A stretch of 64,000 nucleotides of DNA. It comes from JAUVZF01 sp964539385 (GTDB lineage: Bacteria; Planctomycetota; Phycisphaerae; FEN-1346). The stretch is taken from positions 8,914 through 72,913 of the forward strand of contig CAZIJC010000003.1 in the NCBI GenBank assembly GCA_964539385.1, written 5' to 3'. This document shows positions 56,599 through 64,000 of this stretch, piece by piece. The translations under genes were made by a program, and so were the position numbers. Numbering within the stretch: the first letter of the stretch is position 1; each line of letters opens with the position of its first letter. The notes under the pieces were generated by a model. The model had not been told where the DNA came from. It did no database searches and worked only from the letters and a program-made list of their open reading frames with translations.

Positions 56599-57063
56599 AT
56601 GAAACATCCACACAACACGCTCAAACGATCGCACCACGCCGCAGCCTTTACCCTGGCCGAGGTGCTTATCTGCACGGTCCTGCTGGCTTTGGCCTTTGTC
56701 GCGCTGGTCGCCGCCTACGGCTACGACTCCGTCGTGATTCAGCGCGGCGAGGAGACTACCTACGGAACCTTTCTTGCGGCCGAAATCCGCGACATGGCGC
56801 TCCGCATGGAACTCCAGGACGTGCTCAACCTCGATGGCACGACCTACAGCCCGGCGATTCTCAGCACGGGCCAGGAGCAGCCCCAGACGCAGTACACCCA
56901 GCAGATCGCGGTCACGCCGGTCACGGCCGCCGATCTCAACACCCAGGTAGCCCCGAGCCAGGCCGATGCGGCCAGGGTGACCGTTACCATCTCGGCGTAC
57001 GGCAAGCCGGTTCTCGTTCAGAGTTACTACGCGTTTGACCTCTCGGCCGTTCCGTTCCAGTAA
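56599..57063 (+). CDS. Type IV pilin-like (PilV/minor pilin-like) prepilin
   Basis: 154 residues. The leader MKHPHNTLKRSHHAAA is followed by FTLAEVLICTVLLALAFVAL, the hydrophobic helix with Glu5 of the mature pilin. The residue before the cleavage site is Ala, where most prepilins have Gly. A C-terminal beta-rich globular part follows (AILSTGQEQPQTQYTQQIAV; ARVTVTISAYGKPVLVQSYY). The gene follows pilC by three bases. A minor pilin role is more likely than the major pilin because the globular part is small and no disulfide loop is seen. Confidence 0.85.
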   Translation: MKHPHNTLKRSHHAAAFTLAEVLICTVLLALAFVALVAAYGYDSVVIQRGEETTYGTFLAAEIRDMALRMELQDVLNLDGTTYSPAILSTGQEQPQTQYTQQIAVTPVTAADLNTQVAPSQADAARVTVTISAYGKPVLVQSYYAFDLSAVPFQ

Positions 57064-57085
57064 GATGAATACTGCCGATCGCGCC

Positions 57086-57103
57086 TCTCACGCCCCGGCG
57101 CGG
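57086..57103. repeat. Leader repeat before the first PilX-like gene
   Basis: TCTCACGCCCCGGCGCGG, present unchanged at 58625-58642, in both cases about 25-45 bases before the start of a PilX-like gene. The leader was therefore duplicated together with the gene. Confidence 0.6.
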
Positions 57104-57129
57104 ACAACGCAAAAAAGGGAGGACGAACC

Positions 57130-58488
57130 ATGACTGCGCAGCGAATCCGTGGTCGGGCGAAGGCAAAGGGCGTGGCATTCCTCATCACCATTATCTTTGT
57201 GGCGCTTTTTGCCTCCATGGCGGTGGCACTGGCAACCACCTCCGACATGAACATGCTCGTATCACGCAACCGGCTCGAAAGCAATCAGGCCGCCACACTC
57301 GTTGAAACCGGTCTGCTTCTGGCACAGAAGCAACTCGGCGGCGCCAACGTCTCAGGAGCCAGCGCCGAGGCCGTGCACGAATCAATCGCCGCCCACCTGC
57401 GCTCTGCGTGGGAATCTTCGAACGCCGTCGACGCCAGCGCCATCACCGCCGATGCCGGCGGCGTCGTGATCCCGCCCATCACGTTGGCCCGCGCCGACGG
57501 ACGCACCGGCACCATCAGCCTGGTCATGACCTCCGACGGCGGCGTCGGCGACACGCCGACCATCGAAATCGCCGCCACCGGCAGGTTCGCTGGCGCCGTC
57601 CGGACGGCCTACTACGACCTTACCGTTCAGGCCGGGGGGCTGTTCGCCAAGTTCGGGCTCCTCAGCAAGTCGCCCATCGTCATGAAGGACAACGCCAGAA
57701 TCCAGGGGGCCAACGACGACGAAGGCAGCATCTTCTCCAGCAGCAGCGGCTCGGCCGCCATCGACATGCGCGACGACGCCAGTATCAGCGGCGACGCCGG
57801 GGTCACCGCCGAGGAGAGCGGCATCAGCATACAAGACAATGCCAGCGTCGACGGCGAACAGGTCCATGGGGCGGACGAGCCCGAGTGGCCGGAGATCGAC
57901 AACTCCGGCTTCGAGCAGTACGTCGAGGAAATCGTCACAGGCGACGTGGATGGAGACCAGACGCTCCACAACATCCGCATCCCCGCCGGAACCAACCCCA
58001 CCTTCGACGGCAACATCGACATCTACGGCGTCATCTACATCGAATCGCCCAACACGGTCGAGTTCAAGGGGAACACCAATATCGTTGGGATGATCGTCAC
58101 GGAAGAACCGGCCATCGAGAACCTTGATAACAACAAACTTGTGTTCAAGGGCAACCTCAGTGCCTCCGGCGCCGAGAACCTGCCGGACGAGGACCGCTAC
58201 GCCGGCCTCCGCGACCAGACAGGAACCTTCATGCTGGCCCCCGGCTTCCTGGCAACGTTCAAGAGCAACTTCAACACGATTCCCGGCTCCATGGCCGCAG
58301 GGCAATTCCTCTTCCAAGACGACGCACAGGGAACGATCCGTGGAGGCCTTGTGAGCCTGAGCGACGCCGACCTCACGCTCAAGGACGACGCCTGCCTGAC
58401 CATCGATAAGCAGAACGCCGACCCGAGCCCCACCGGACTCGGAAGCGGATACTCGCTCGTCTGTGTCACCGGATCTTACAAGGACTGA
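57130..58488 (+). CDS. PilX-like type IV pilus accessory protein, paralogue 1
   Basis: 452 residues. The N-terminus, KGVAFLITIIFVALFASMAV followed by TLVETGLLLAQKQL, matches the PilX N-terminal domain (a short basic leader, one membrane helix, then an A-x-x-x-E-x-G helix). The large remainder is beta-rich, with regular short strands such as ARIQGANDDEGS, ASISGDAG, ASVDGEQVHG and GNTNIVGMI, suggesting a beta-helix or adhesin-like domain. It is 50-60 percent identical over most of its length to the next gene. PilX-like proteins prime pili and influence adhesion; the exact role here is inferred. Confidence 0.8.
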   Translation: MTAQRIRGRAKAKGVAFLITIIFVALFASMAVALATTSDMNMLVSRNRLESNQAATLVETGLLLAQKQLGGANVSGASAEAVHESIAAHLRSAWESSNAVDASAITADAGGVVIPPITLARADGRTGTISLVMTSDGGVGDTPTIEIAATGRFAGAVRTAYYDLTVQAGGLFAKFGLLSKSPIVMKDNARIQGANDDEGSIFSSSSGSAAIDMRDDASISGDAGVTAEESGISIQDNASVDGEQVHGADEPEWPEIDNSGFEQYVEEIVTGDVDGDQTLHNIRIPAGTNPTFDGNIDIYGVIYIESPNTVEFKGNTNIVGMIVTEEPAIENLDNNKLVFKGNLSASGAENLPDEDRYAGLRDQTGTFMLAPGFLATFKSNFNTIPGSMAAGQFLFQDDAQGTIRGGLVSLSDADLTLKDDACLTIDKQNADPSPTGLGSGYSLVCVTGSYKD

Positions 58489-58624
58489 ACGAAGCGATCG
58501 GAAAGGTAGGACCGAACATAACCACGGTATGGCGAAAAGCGGTGCGGCAGGAGCGGCACGAATGATAGCGGCGGTTTCGGCAGACCGCCGGCAACCCGCC
58601 CTGCCCGCCGGCAGCAGACCGCGT

Positions 58625-58642
58625 TCTCACGCCCCGGCGCGG
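58625..58642. repeat. Leader repeat before the second PilX-like gene
   Basis: Identical to 57086-57103, and followed by the GGGAGGA ribosome binding site seen before both paralogues. Confidence 0.6.
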
Positions 58643-58666
58643 CCGGCACGAAGGGAGGATTTGGCG

Positions 58667-60040
58667 ATGAGTACGGGGCGAACCGGTAGCACGGCAAATA
58701 GCAGGGCAACCCCGAGAGGCATTGCCATCCTCATTGCCATAATCTTCGTGGCGATGTTCGCCTGCATGGCGGTGGCACTGGCGATCATGGCCGACTCTAA
58801 CGCGGTGATCTCCCGCAACCGTCTCCAGATCAACCAGTGCTCGAGCCTGGCCGAGACCGGCTTGCTTCTGGCCCAGCGCGAACTGGGCGGCCTCAGCATT
58901 TCGGGAGAAACCGCCGCGTCGGTGCACGAGGAGATCGCCGACCATTTCCGCACCGCCTGGCTCGGCTCCACCATGGTTGACGCCGCCGCCATTACCGCCG
59001 ACGCCGGCGGCGTCGTCCTGCCGCCCATCTGGCTGGCGCATCCCGACGGCCGCTCGGGCGCCGTCGAACTCGTCATCACGGCCGACGGCGGCGCGCACGA
59101 GACGGTCGGCATCGTCATCCAGTCCACCGGCAGGTTTGCTGGCGCCGTCCGGACGGTTTACTACGACCTGGGTGTCGAGAACACCATGTTCAACGCCTAC
59201 GGCATCGTTGCGAAATCAAAGATCGTCATGACGGACAACGCCACGATTCAGGGGGCCAACAACGACCGGGAGGGCAGTATCCTGTCGGCCACCACGTCCG
59301 CGACCGGCGCCATCGACATGAGCGGCAGCGCCAGCATCAGCGGAGACGCCGCAGCCACCAACCCCGATGCGGACATCAGAACCAGCGACGACGCCAACGT
59401 CGGCGGTGACAAGATCGCCGGAGCCCCCGAACCCTTGTGGCCGACCGTCCAGACCGCCGATTTCGAGCAATACGTCGAGGAAGTCGTCGTCGGCGATGTC
59501 AGCGAGACGACGCTTCACAACATCCGCATCCCCGCCGGCACCAATCCCACCTTCAGCGGCAACGTCAACCTTTACGGCGTGGTCTACATCGAGTCGCCGA
59601 ACATCGTCACCTTCGCGGGCAACACAAACCTCTGTGGCATCGTCGTCGCCGAGGAACCCGCCGCCGAAAACCTGGAAATCAACCAGATCCTGTTCACCGG
59701 CAACCTCAGCGCCTCCGGGGTCCAGAACCTGCCGGCCGAAAGCCGCTATGACGGACTCCGGGACGAGACCGGCTCATTTCTTCTGGCCCCGGGCTACGCG
59801 GCCGACTTCTCAGCCAATTTCAGCACCATCGGCGGGTGCATGGTGGCCGGCAAGTTCGTCTTCCGCGGAAACGCCGCCGGCACCATCGGCGGCACCATCA
59901 TAAACCTCAACGACTCGGCCGTTGAACTCAAAGGCAACGCCAACCTGATGATCGACAAGAGCGCGGCGAACCCACACCCCGCGGGGCTCACCGAGGCGTA
60001 CGCCTTGGTCTGCCTCAGGGGATCTTACAGGGAGGAGTAA
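58667..60040 (+). CDS. PilX-like type IV pilus accessory protein, paralogue 2
   Basis: 457 residues starting MSTGRTGSTANSRATPRGIA, preceded by AAGGGAGG. Same architecture as its neighbour: a basic leader, a membrane helix (IAILIAIIFVAMFACMAVAL), the SLAETGLLLAQREL helix, and a long beta-rich domain with matching landmarks (HNIRIPAGTNPTFSGN versus HNIRIPAGTNPTFDGN; EEVVVGDV versus EEIVTGDV). The main differences are in the central loop. A longer frame from 58463 overlaps the first paralogue and is not used. Confidence 0.8.
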   Translation: MSTGRTGSTANSRATPRGIAILIAIIFVAMFACMAVALAIMADSNAVISRNRLQINQCSSLAETGLLLAQRELGGLSISGETAASVHEEIADHFRTAWLGSTMVDAAAITADAGGVVLPPIWLAHPDGRSGAVELVITADGGAHETVGIVIQSTGRFAGAVRTVYYDLGVENTMFNAYGIVAKSKIVMTDNATIQGANNDREGSILSATTSATGAIDMSGSASISGDAAATNPDADIRTSDDANVGGDKIAGAPEPLWPTVQTADFEQYVEEVVVGDVSETTLHNIRIPAGTNPTFSGNVNLYGVVYIESPNIVTFAGNTNLCGIVVAEEPAAENLEINQILFTGNLSASGVQNLPAESRYDGLRDETGSFLLAPGYAADFSANFSTIGGCMVAGKFVFRGNAAGTIGGTIINLNDSAVELKGNANLMIDKSAANPHPAGLTEAYALVCLRGSYREE

Positions 60041-60043
60041 AAC

Positions 60044-61021
60044 ATGCGACACCCAACCTCAAAAACCCGTGGCTTTACCATAGCCGAACTGCTCATCGCC
60101 ATGGCGCTGATGGGCCTGCTCCTTTCGGCCATCGCCTACGGCATGTACAGCGCCGAGACCACCAGCGACTACAACATCAGGAAAGCGGAACTCGTGACCC
60201 GCGCGCGCGGCGTTCTCGACCGCATCGCGGCCGACACGTGGCGAGCCGACGCCACACTGGTTTCCGAGGATCGGACTGCCGTCAACATCATGTTCGCCAG
60301 GCGCCTGCCCGGCGGCGGACAAGAGACCGTCTGGCGCCAGTATCGAAAAGAGCAGGTCGGCGGCGAAGCGGTCATCAAGGTCTACGAAGACGACAGCCCC
60401 ATAGCCTTCCCGCCCGCAACACCTTTGAGCAGCGCCACCGGCGCCGTCCTCACACCCAACGTCAAGACGTTCGACGTGTGGTCCGAGGTCACGTCCCCAC
60501 GCACCATCACCGAGACACTCTCCTGCCAGATCACCGCCACCTGCGGACCCAACGCCGGCAACACTTTCACCCTCCCGATGGAAGAAGGCCCCTACGTCAT
60601 GAAACTCTCCCAAACACAGTACGACGAACGTCCTCCCCAAGAGTGCGTCGACTATGTGCCCAGGCCCGAATACGAGCCCGACGACAACCCCAACGTCTAC
60701 TGGCTGTGCATGGAAGACGCCCAGGCCCCCCCCGTTGCACTCCCGGACGCAGACTGGGACCACAACGACTTCATGCTCAAGGTTACCGAGGGGCCCGACC
60801 AGGTCGAAATGGAAGTCCACTGGGGCACCGCCGCCTACGACCGCGACGTCATGGGGCCCGACGGCGCACTCCTCTACGGCGACCTCGGCGGCACACACAC
60901 CTACACCTACGTGCCCTATTGTGCGGATAGCGACAAGGTCCGCGTCGAACTCGAACTCCAGGACGGCAACGTCGAGACCGGCGCAACCATTACCGCCACC
61001 CAGCGCAAGTCGCTGTTCTGA
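60044..61021 (+). CDS. PilW-like prepilin, last gene of the pilus operon
   Basis: 325 residues. Prepilin leader MRHPTSKTRG, cleaved before FTIAELLIAMALMGLLLSAI (Gly at -1, Glu5 present). The globular part has four Cys (CQITATCGP and CVDYVPR...CMED), likely disulfides, and an Asp/Pro-rich C-terminal region. Minor pilins of the PilW type are usually of this length. AGGGAGGAG precedes the ATG. A terminator follows 30 bases after the stop. Confidence 0.85.
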   Translation: MRHPTSKTRGFTIAELLIAMALMGLLLSAIAYGMYSAETTSDYNIRKAELVTRARGVLDRIAADTWRADATLVSEDRTAVNIMFARRLPGGGQETVWRQYRKEQVGGEAVIKVYEDDSPIAFPPATPLSSATGAVLTPNVKTFDVWSEVTSPRTITETLSCQITATCGPNAGNTFTLPMEEGPYVMKLSQTQYDERPPQECVDYVPRPEYEPDDNPNVYWLCMEDAQAPPVALPDADWDHNDFMLKVTEGPDQVEMEVHWGTAAYDRDVMGPDGALLYGDLGGTHTYTYVPYCADSDKVRVELELQDGNVETGATITATQRKSLF

Positions 61022-61052
61022 CCTGCATGTGCCACGCTTTGGCGGCTTCATG

Positions 61053-61082
61053 CGCGGCGGGCAATCTTGCCCGCCGCGTTTT
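61053..61082 (+). terminator. Intrinsic terminator of the type IV pilus operon
   Basis: A perfect 12-bp stem (CGCGGCGGGCAA, 61053-61064, with 61067-61078) with a two-base loop, followed by TTTT, 32 bases after the last pilin stop. Confidence 0.75.
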
Positions 61083-61110
61083 GCGCGGTGGGTGTCCCCA
61101 CCCACCGCGC
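61083..61110. repeat. Long perfect hairpin after the terminator
   Basis: GCGCGGTGGGTG (61083-61094) and CACCCACCGCGC (61099-61110) with a TCCC loop; a second, T-less hairpin next to the terminator, possibly a backup. Confidence 0.6.
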
Positions 61111-61131
61111 AAAGTCGCTCGCGGCGGGTGG

Positions 61132-61295
61132 CATGGCCACGCTTGCGTGGCCATGGGTTTGATCCCGCTTCATGGCGGGTGGCATGGCCACGCTTGCGTG
61201 GCCATGGCCTTTGCTCCTGCCGGGTGGCATGGCCACGCTCGCGTGGCCATGGGCTTGCTCCTGCCGGGTGGCATGGCCACGCTCGCGTGGCCATG
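61132..61295. repeat. Four tandem palindromic repeats
   Basis: Units CATGGCCACGC-2-GCGTGGCCATG at 61132-61155, 61183-61206, 61228-61251 and 61272-61295, spaced 51, 45 and 44 bases, separated by a common GGG-TTTGCTCCTGCCGGGTGG type spacer. Each forms an 11-bp stem with a two-base loop. A fifth, decayed unit begins near 61315. These look like a REP/BIME-type intergenic array. Confidence 0.75.
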
Positions 61296-61740
61296 GGCTT
61301 GCTCCTCCCGGTTGCCATGCCCCCGGGCGTTTGGGCAAATCGGCTTTTGAAACAGCCCTACGCAGCAGCGAGAAACTCTTTACAAGCGCGCGCAGCGCCG
61401 CGGTTTATCCCCCCCTCCTCTCCACCTCGGAACCAAGCGCCGTACAACGGCCGGACTCTTGGTACGTGTTCAGGTTCCGTGCACCTGGTTTAACCCCACG
61501 GGCTTTAAGCCGGTCAACTTTGAGTATAGGCGGTTGGCTGGAAGCAGGGCGGCTGGGGCGCGAGGAGAGGCTGGTTCAGAGAGGGGCCCTGTGGATACGG
61601 TGCGTGTTGTTTTTGTGGGAGGGTAAGGCGAATGACCGAGAAGAGTGCGGATTTGCCGCGCAAATTCTCTTCCTGGGGCAGATTCGCAGTCTGCCGGGCA
61701 CAGGGCTAAACGACGAGAAAACAAAACTTTTTACTTGCTT
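61296..61740. other. Intergenic region before the propeller gene
   Basis: About 440 bases without a convincing gene. The only larger frame would use no ribosome binding site and reads through the repeats. Towards the right end lies an AT-richer stretch leading to the promoter at 61741-61769. Confidence 0.5.
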
Positions 61741-61769
61741 TTGAGCCGAGGCGTGCCGTAATCTACAAT
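61741..61769 (+). promoter_or_regulatory. Promoter of the beta-propeller gene
   Basis: -35 TTGAGC (61741-61746), a 17-bp spacer and -10 TACAAT (61764-61769), 37 bases before the ATG. Confidence 0.55.
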
Positions 61770-61805
61770 AGACGTGCAAAGGAAGTGCCTCGGGGGGACG
61801 TAGGG

Positions 61806-64000
61806 ATGGGGCCGGGCCGACGCGCATCGGCGGCTTGGATTCTACTCTTCGCACTCGCGCTTACTCTGCATGCCCACGCCGCTCAGAACGCGCCGTGGAC
61901 CACTTTCACGCGGCCGGGCCGCTTCATCACCTGCCTCCACGCGACCGACGGCGCCCTCTGGATCGGCACTGAGGACCACGGTCTGTAGCGACTGGACCTC
62001 TTGGCCAACCCCGCGGGCGCCGACGCCTGGACGCAGTTCACCGGCGACGACGGCCCGCACACCGAGCACGTCTACGCCCTGGCCGAGGACGCCGCCAGCC
62101 GCCTCTGGGTCGGCACCGTCAACGCGGGCGTCAGCGTCTATAGCGGCGAGGCGTGGCGGAACTACGGCGTCCTGGACGGCTGCCTGGGCGAACGCGTCTT
62201 TGCCATCGCCGCCGACCCGGACCCCGACCGCGGCCACGTGTGGATCGGCACCGACCAGGGGCTGACCTGCTGGACGCCTGCCCCCAAGACCACCGCCGAC
62301 GCCGCCCCCGGCAACGCCTCCCTCGCCCCCGGCACCTGGCGGACCTACACGCGCGCCGACGGCCTTCCCTCAGACCAAATCTACGCCCTGGCCGTTGATA
62401 AGCGCGGCCGCGTGTGGGTCGGCACGGAATGCGACGGCTTGGCGTGGGCCGACCCGCCCTACAGGAAGTGGAACCCCGTCCGTGCCCCGGCCGAACGGTC
62501 CGGCGATAAAGGGGAGGCCCCGGGCATCCGGAAGGGCACGGCCCCCGGCCTGCCCTCGAACCTCATCAACGATCTTGTAGTCACCGACGACGGCACCATC
62601 GTGGCCGCCACCGACTACGGGCTGGGCATCGGCCGGCCCGGCGGCAGGGGGTGGGTCGGCTGGCAGGGTCTGGCCACCGAGCCGTTCCGCAACACCGTCC
62701 GGGGGCTGGCGGTCGATGCGGCGGGCGATGTGTGGCTCGCCAGCCGGCACAAGGGCCTCGCGCGGCTATCCATGCCGTCCGCGAAGGTCAAGACCTTTCA
62801 GAAACAATGGCCCAAGGGGAACAAGAAGCGGTGGCCGCCGCCGGCCAACTACGTGTTCGACGTGGCCGTCACGCGCAGCGGCGAGGTCTGGGCGGGCACC
62901 TACGGCGGCGGTTTGGCGGTGCTCAGCGCGAAGACCCCGGCAACATCCACGAGAGCCTTCAAACCCGTCAAGCGCGGCCACCGAAAGGCCGAGGCGCCTC
63001 CCCTGCCCGCCCCCGCGCCGGTGCCCGGCCTGGAGGCTCTGAACGCGCTCCTCGCTTCCCTCGCCCGCGTGCCGTACCTGCCGCCGCAGCGTCAGCCGGC
63101 GGCGGTCCGCCTGGACGACGACTGGCTGACCAAAGGCGACTGCCTCGGCCGCTACGGCCGGTACTACGGCTGCTGGTGCGCCATCTGCTCGCCGAGGAAC
63201 TACGAGTGGGGCGCGGGCCCGGAGAAGGTCGAGAAGTGCGCCTTCATCGGCCCGAACTGCCGCAAGGGCGACTCGCTCCGCTACTGGGTCCACTGGCTTT
63301 ACACCACCAATCCGAACACGCTCGAGATGCCGCCCACTTACCTCCACAGCCGCGTCGTCAAGAGCTTCACCACATGGGACCGCTACCGCCGCCAAGCCGA
63401 GTGGGACGACCACGGCGAGGCGTACCCGTGGGCCAAGGACGGCCCGCACCTCTACTGTACCCTGAAGGTGCCGGACGGCCTCTTCACCCTCTCGCTCTAC
63501 AACTTCAACAAGGACGGACACTACGGGAACGGGAACAATCGCTTTCGGGACTATCGGTTGTCGATTCGTCAGCACCCAGCAGACCGGCCGGTTTGGGAGA
63601 TTGAGGGGTTTGAGAAGTGGCCGGAACTGGCCCGCGGCCGGGTGCAGGATTTCTGGAACGGCGTGTACAAGCGGTTCCTCGTCCGCGGACCGTGCGAACT
63701 TACGATCCACCAGGACCGCAACCACTCCTTCAACACGAACCTCTCCGGTATCTTCCTGGACCTGGTGGACGAGTACCCCGTCCCGTACTTTAGGACCGTC
63801 GAGGAGCACGAGGCCGAGCGGGCCGAGCGGGAAACAGCGCGCAAGGCCATACTCCGCGAGATCCGCACCCCCGGCGCCCGCGCCCGCCGTTTCGCTCCGG
63901 CCGCGAAGGACTTGTCCGCTGTAGCCTCGGCGAAGGGGGAGGCCGACGCCGCGCGGCGGCTCTTCGGCGAACTGGAGCGGATGCGTCTCTGGAACCCCGT
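61806..64000 (+). pseudogene. Secreted beta-propeller protein with one in-frame amber codon, 3' end outside
   Basis: From ATG 61806 the frame codes for a signal peptide (AAWILLFALALTLHAHAAQ, cleavage after AHA), then a first propeller blade ending LWIGTEDHGL, TAG (61986-61988), RLDLLANP. Apart from this TAG the same frame stays open for 670 codons to the window end. It keeps making typical Reg_prop blades: LWVGTVNAGVSVYSG, VWIGTDQGLTC, VWVGTECDGLAW, VWLASRHKGLARL, VWAGTYGGGLAVL. The TAG stands where a Tyr (GLYRLD) is expected, one base away. A further carbohydrate- or LamG-like region starts near 63380. The gene is probably a young pseudogene, but suppression or a sequencing error is possible. 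Confidence 0.75.

Overview
The window is GC-rich bacterial DNA in which about 44 kb of prophage (roughly 3,733-47,836) sits between two host segments. The host cannot be named from this sequence. A long cytoplasmic-ATPase-to-pseudopilin type IV pilus operon, S21, an FHA protein and a beta-propeller protein in high-GC DNA would fit a Planctomycetota-like bacterium (low confidence).

Left host segment (1-3,715): a leftward ABC-2 exporter operon (ATPase, permease, and the 5' end of a third membrane protein), rpsU with a recognisable promoter, and a 38-codon hydrophobic peptide gene.

Prophage: a siphovirus with lambda-like head gene order. No integrase gene is visible. The ends are a 17-bp direct repeat made of the XerC arm plus 6-bp centre of a dif-like site, and the right copy continues into a XerD-like arm, so I infer integration by the host XerC/XerD recombinases. 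Beside the left end is a lipoprotein-like gene with its own promoter. A leftward operon (7,861 to 4,465) starts at a consensus promoter with an operator-like dyad in its spacer. It contains a frameshifted Spo11/topoisomerase VI-A-like TOPRIM gene and two paralogous small DNA-binding-type proteins. A rightward late operon (8,463-35,593) encodes a ParB-like protein, a methyltransferase-like protein, terminase, gpW, portal, protease/scaffold, decoration and capsid proteins, a putative lysis/envelope set, a very cysteine-rich fibre, a GT9-like glycosyltransferase, tail tube, a tail chaperone with a -1 slippery site, tape measure, and hub/fibre proteins. One DUF5131 gene lies antisense inside it. 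A leftward early operon (47,556 to 35,869) carries 22 tightly coupled genes: DUF4031, ASCH, a replication initiator with internal iterons (probable origin), Dam methylase, ParB, RusA, a HhH-GPD glycosylase and small zinc or unknown proteins. Its first gene is separated from the rest by two intrinsic terminators, which suggests antitermination control.

Right host segment (47,848-64,000): a leftward FHA gene, then a rightward type IV pilus operon (pilM, pilN, pilO, a pilP-like gene, pilB, pilT, pilC, a pilin-like gene, two tandem PilX-like paralogues and a PilW-like gene) closed by a terminator. Next come four tandem palindromic repeats and a promoter. A secreted beta-propeller gene follows; it has one in-frame amber codon and runs off the window.
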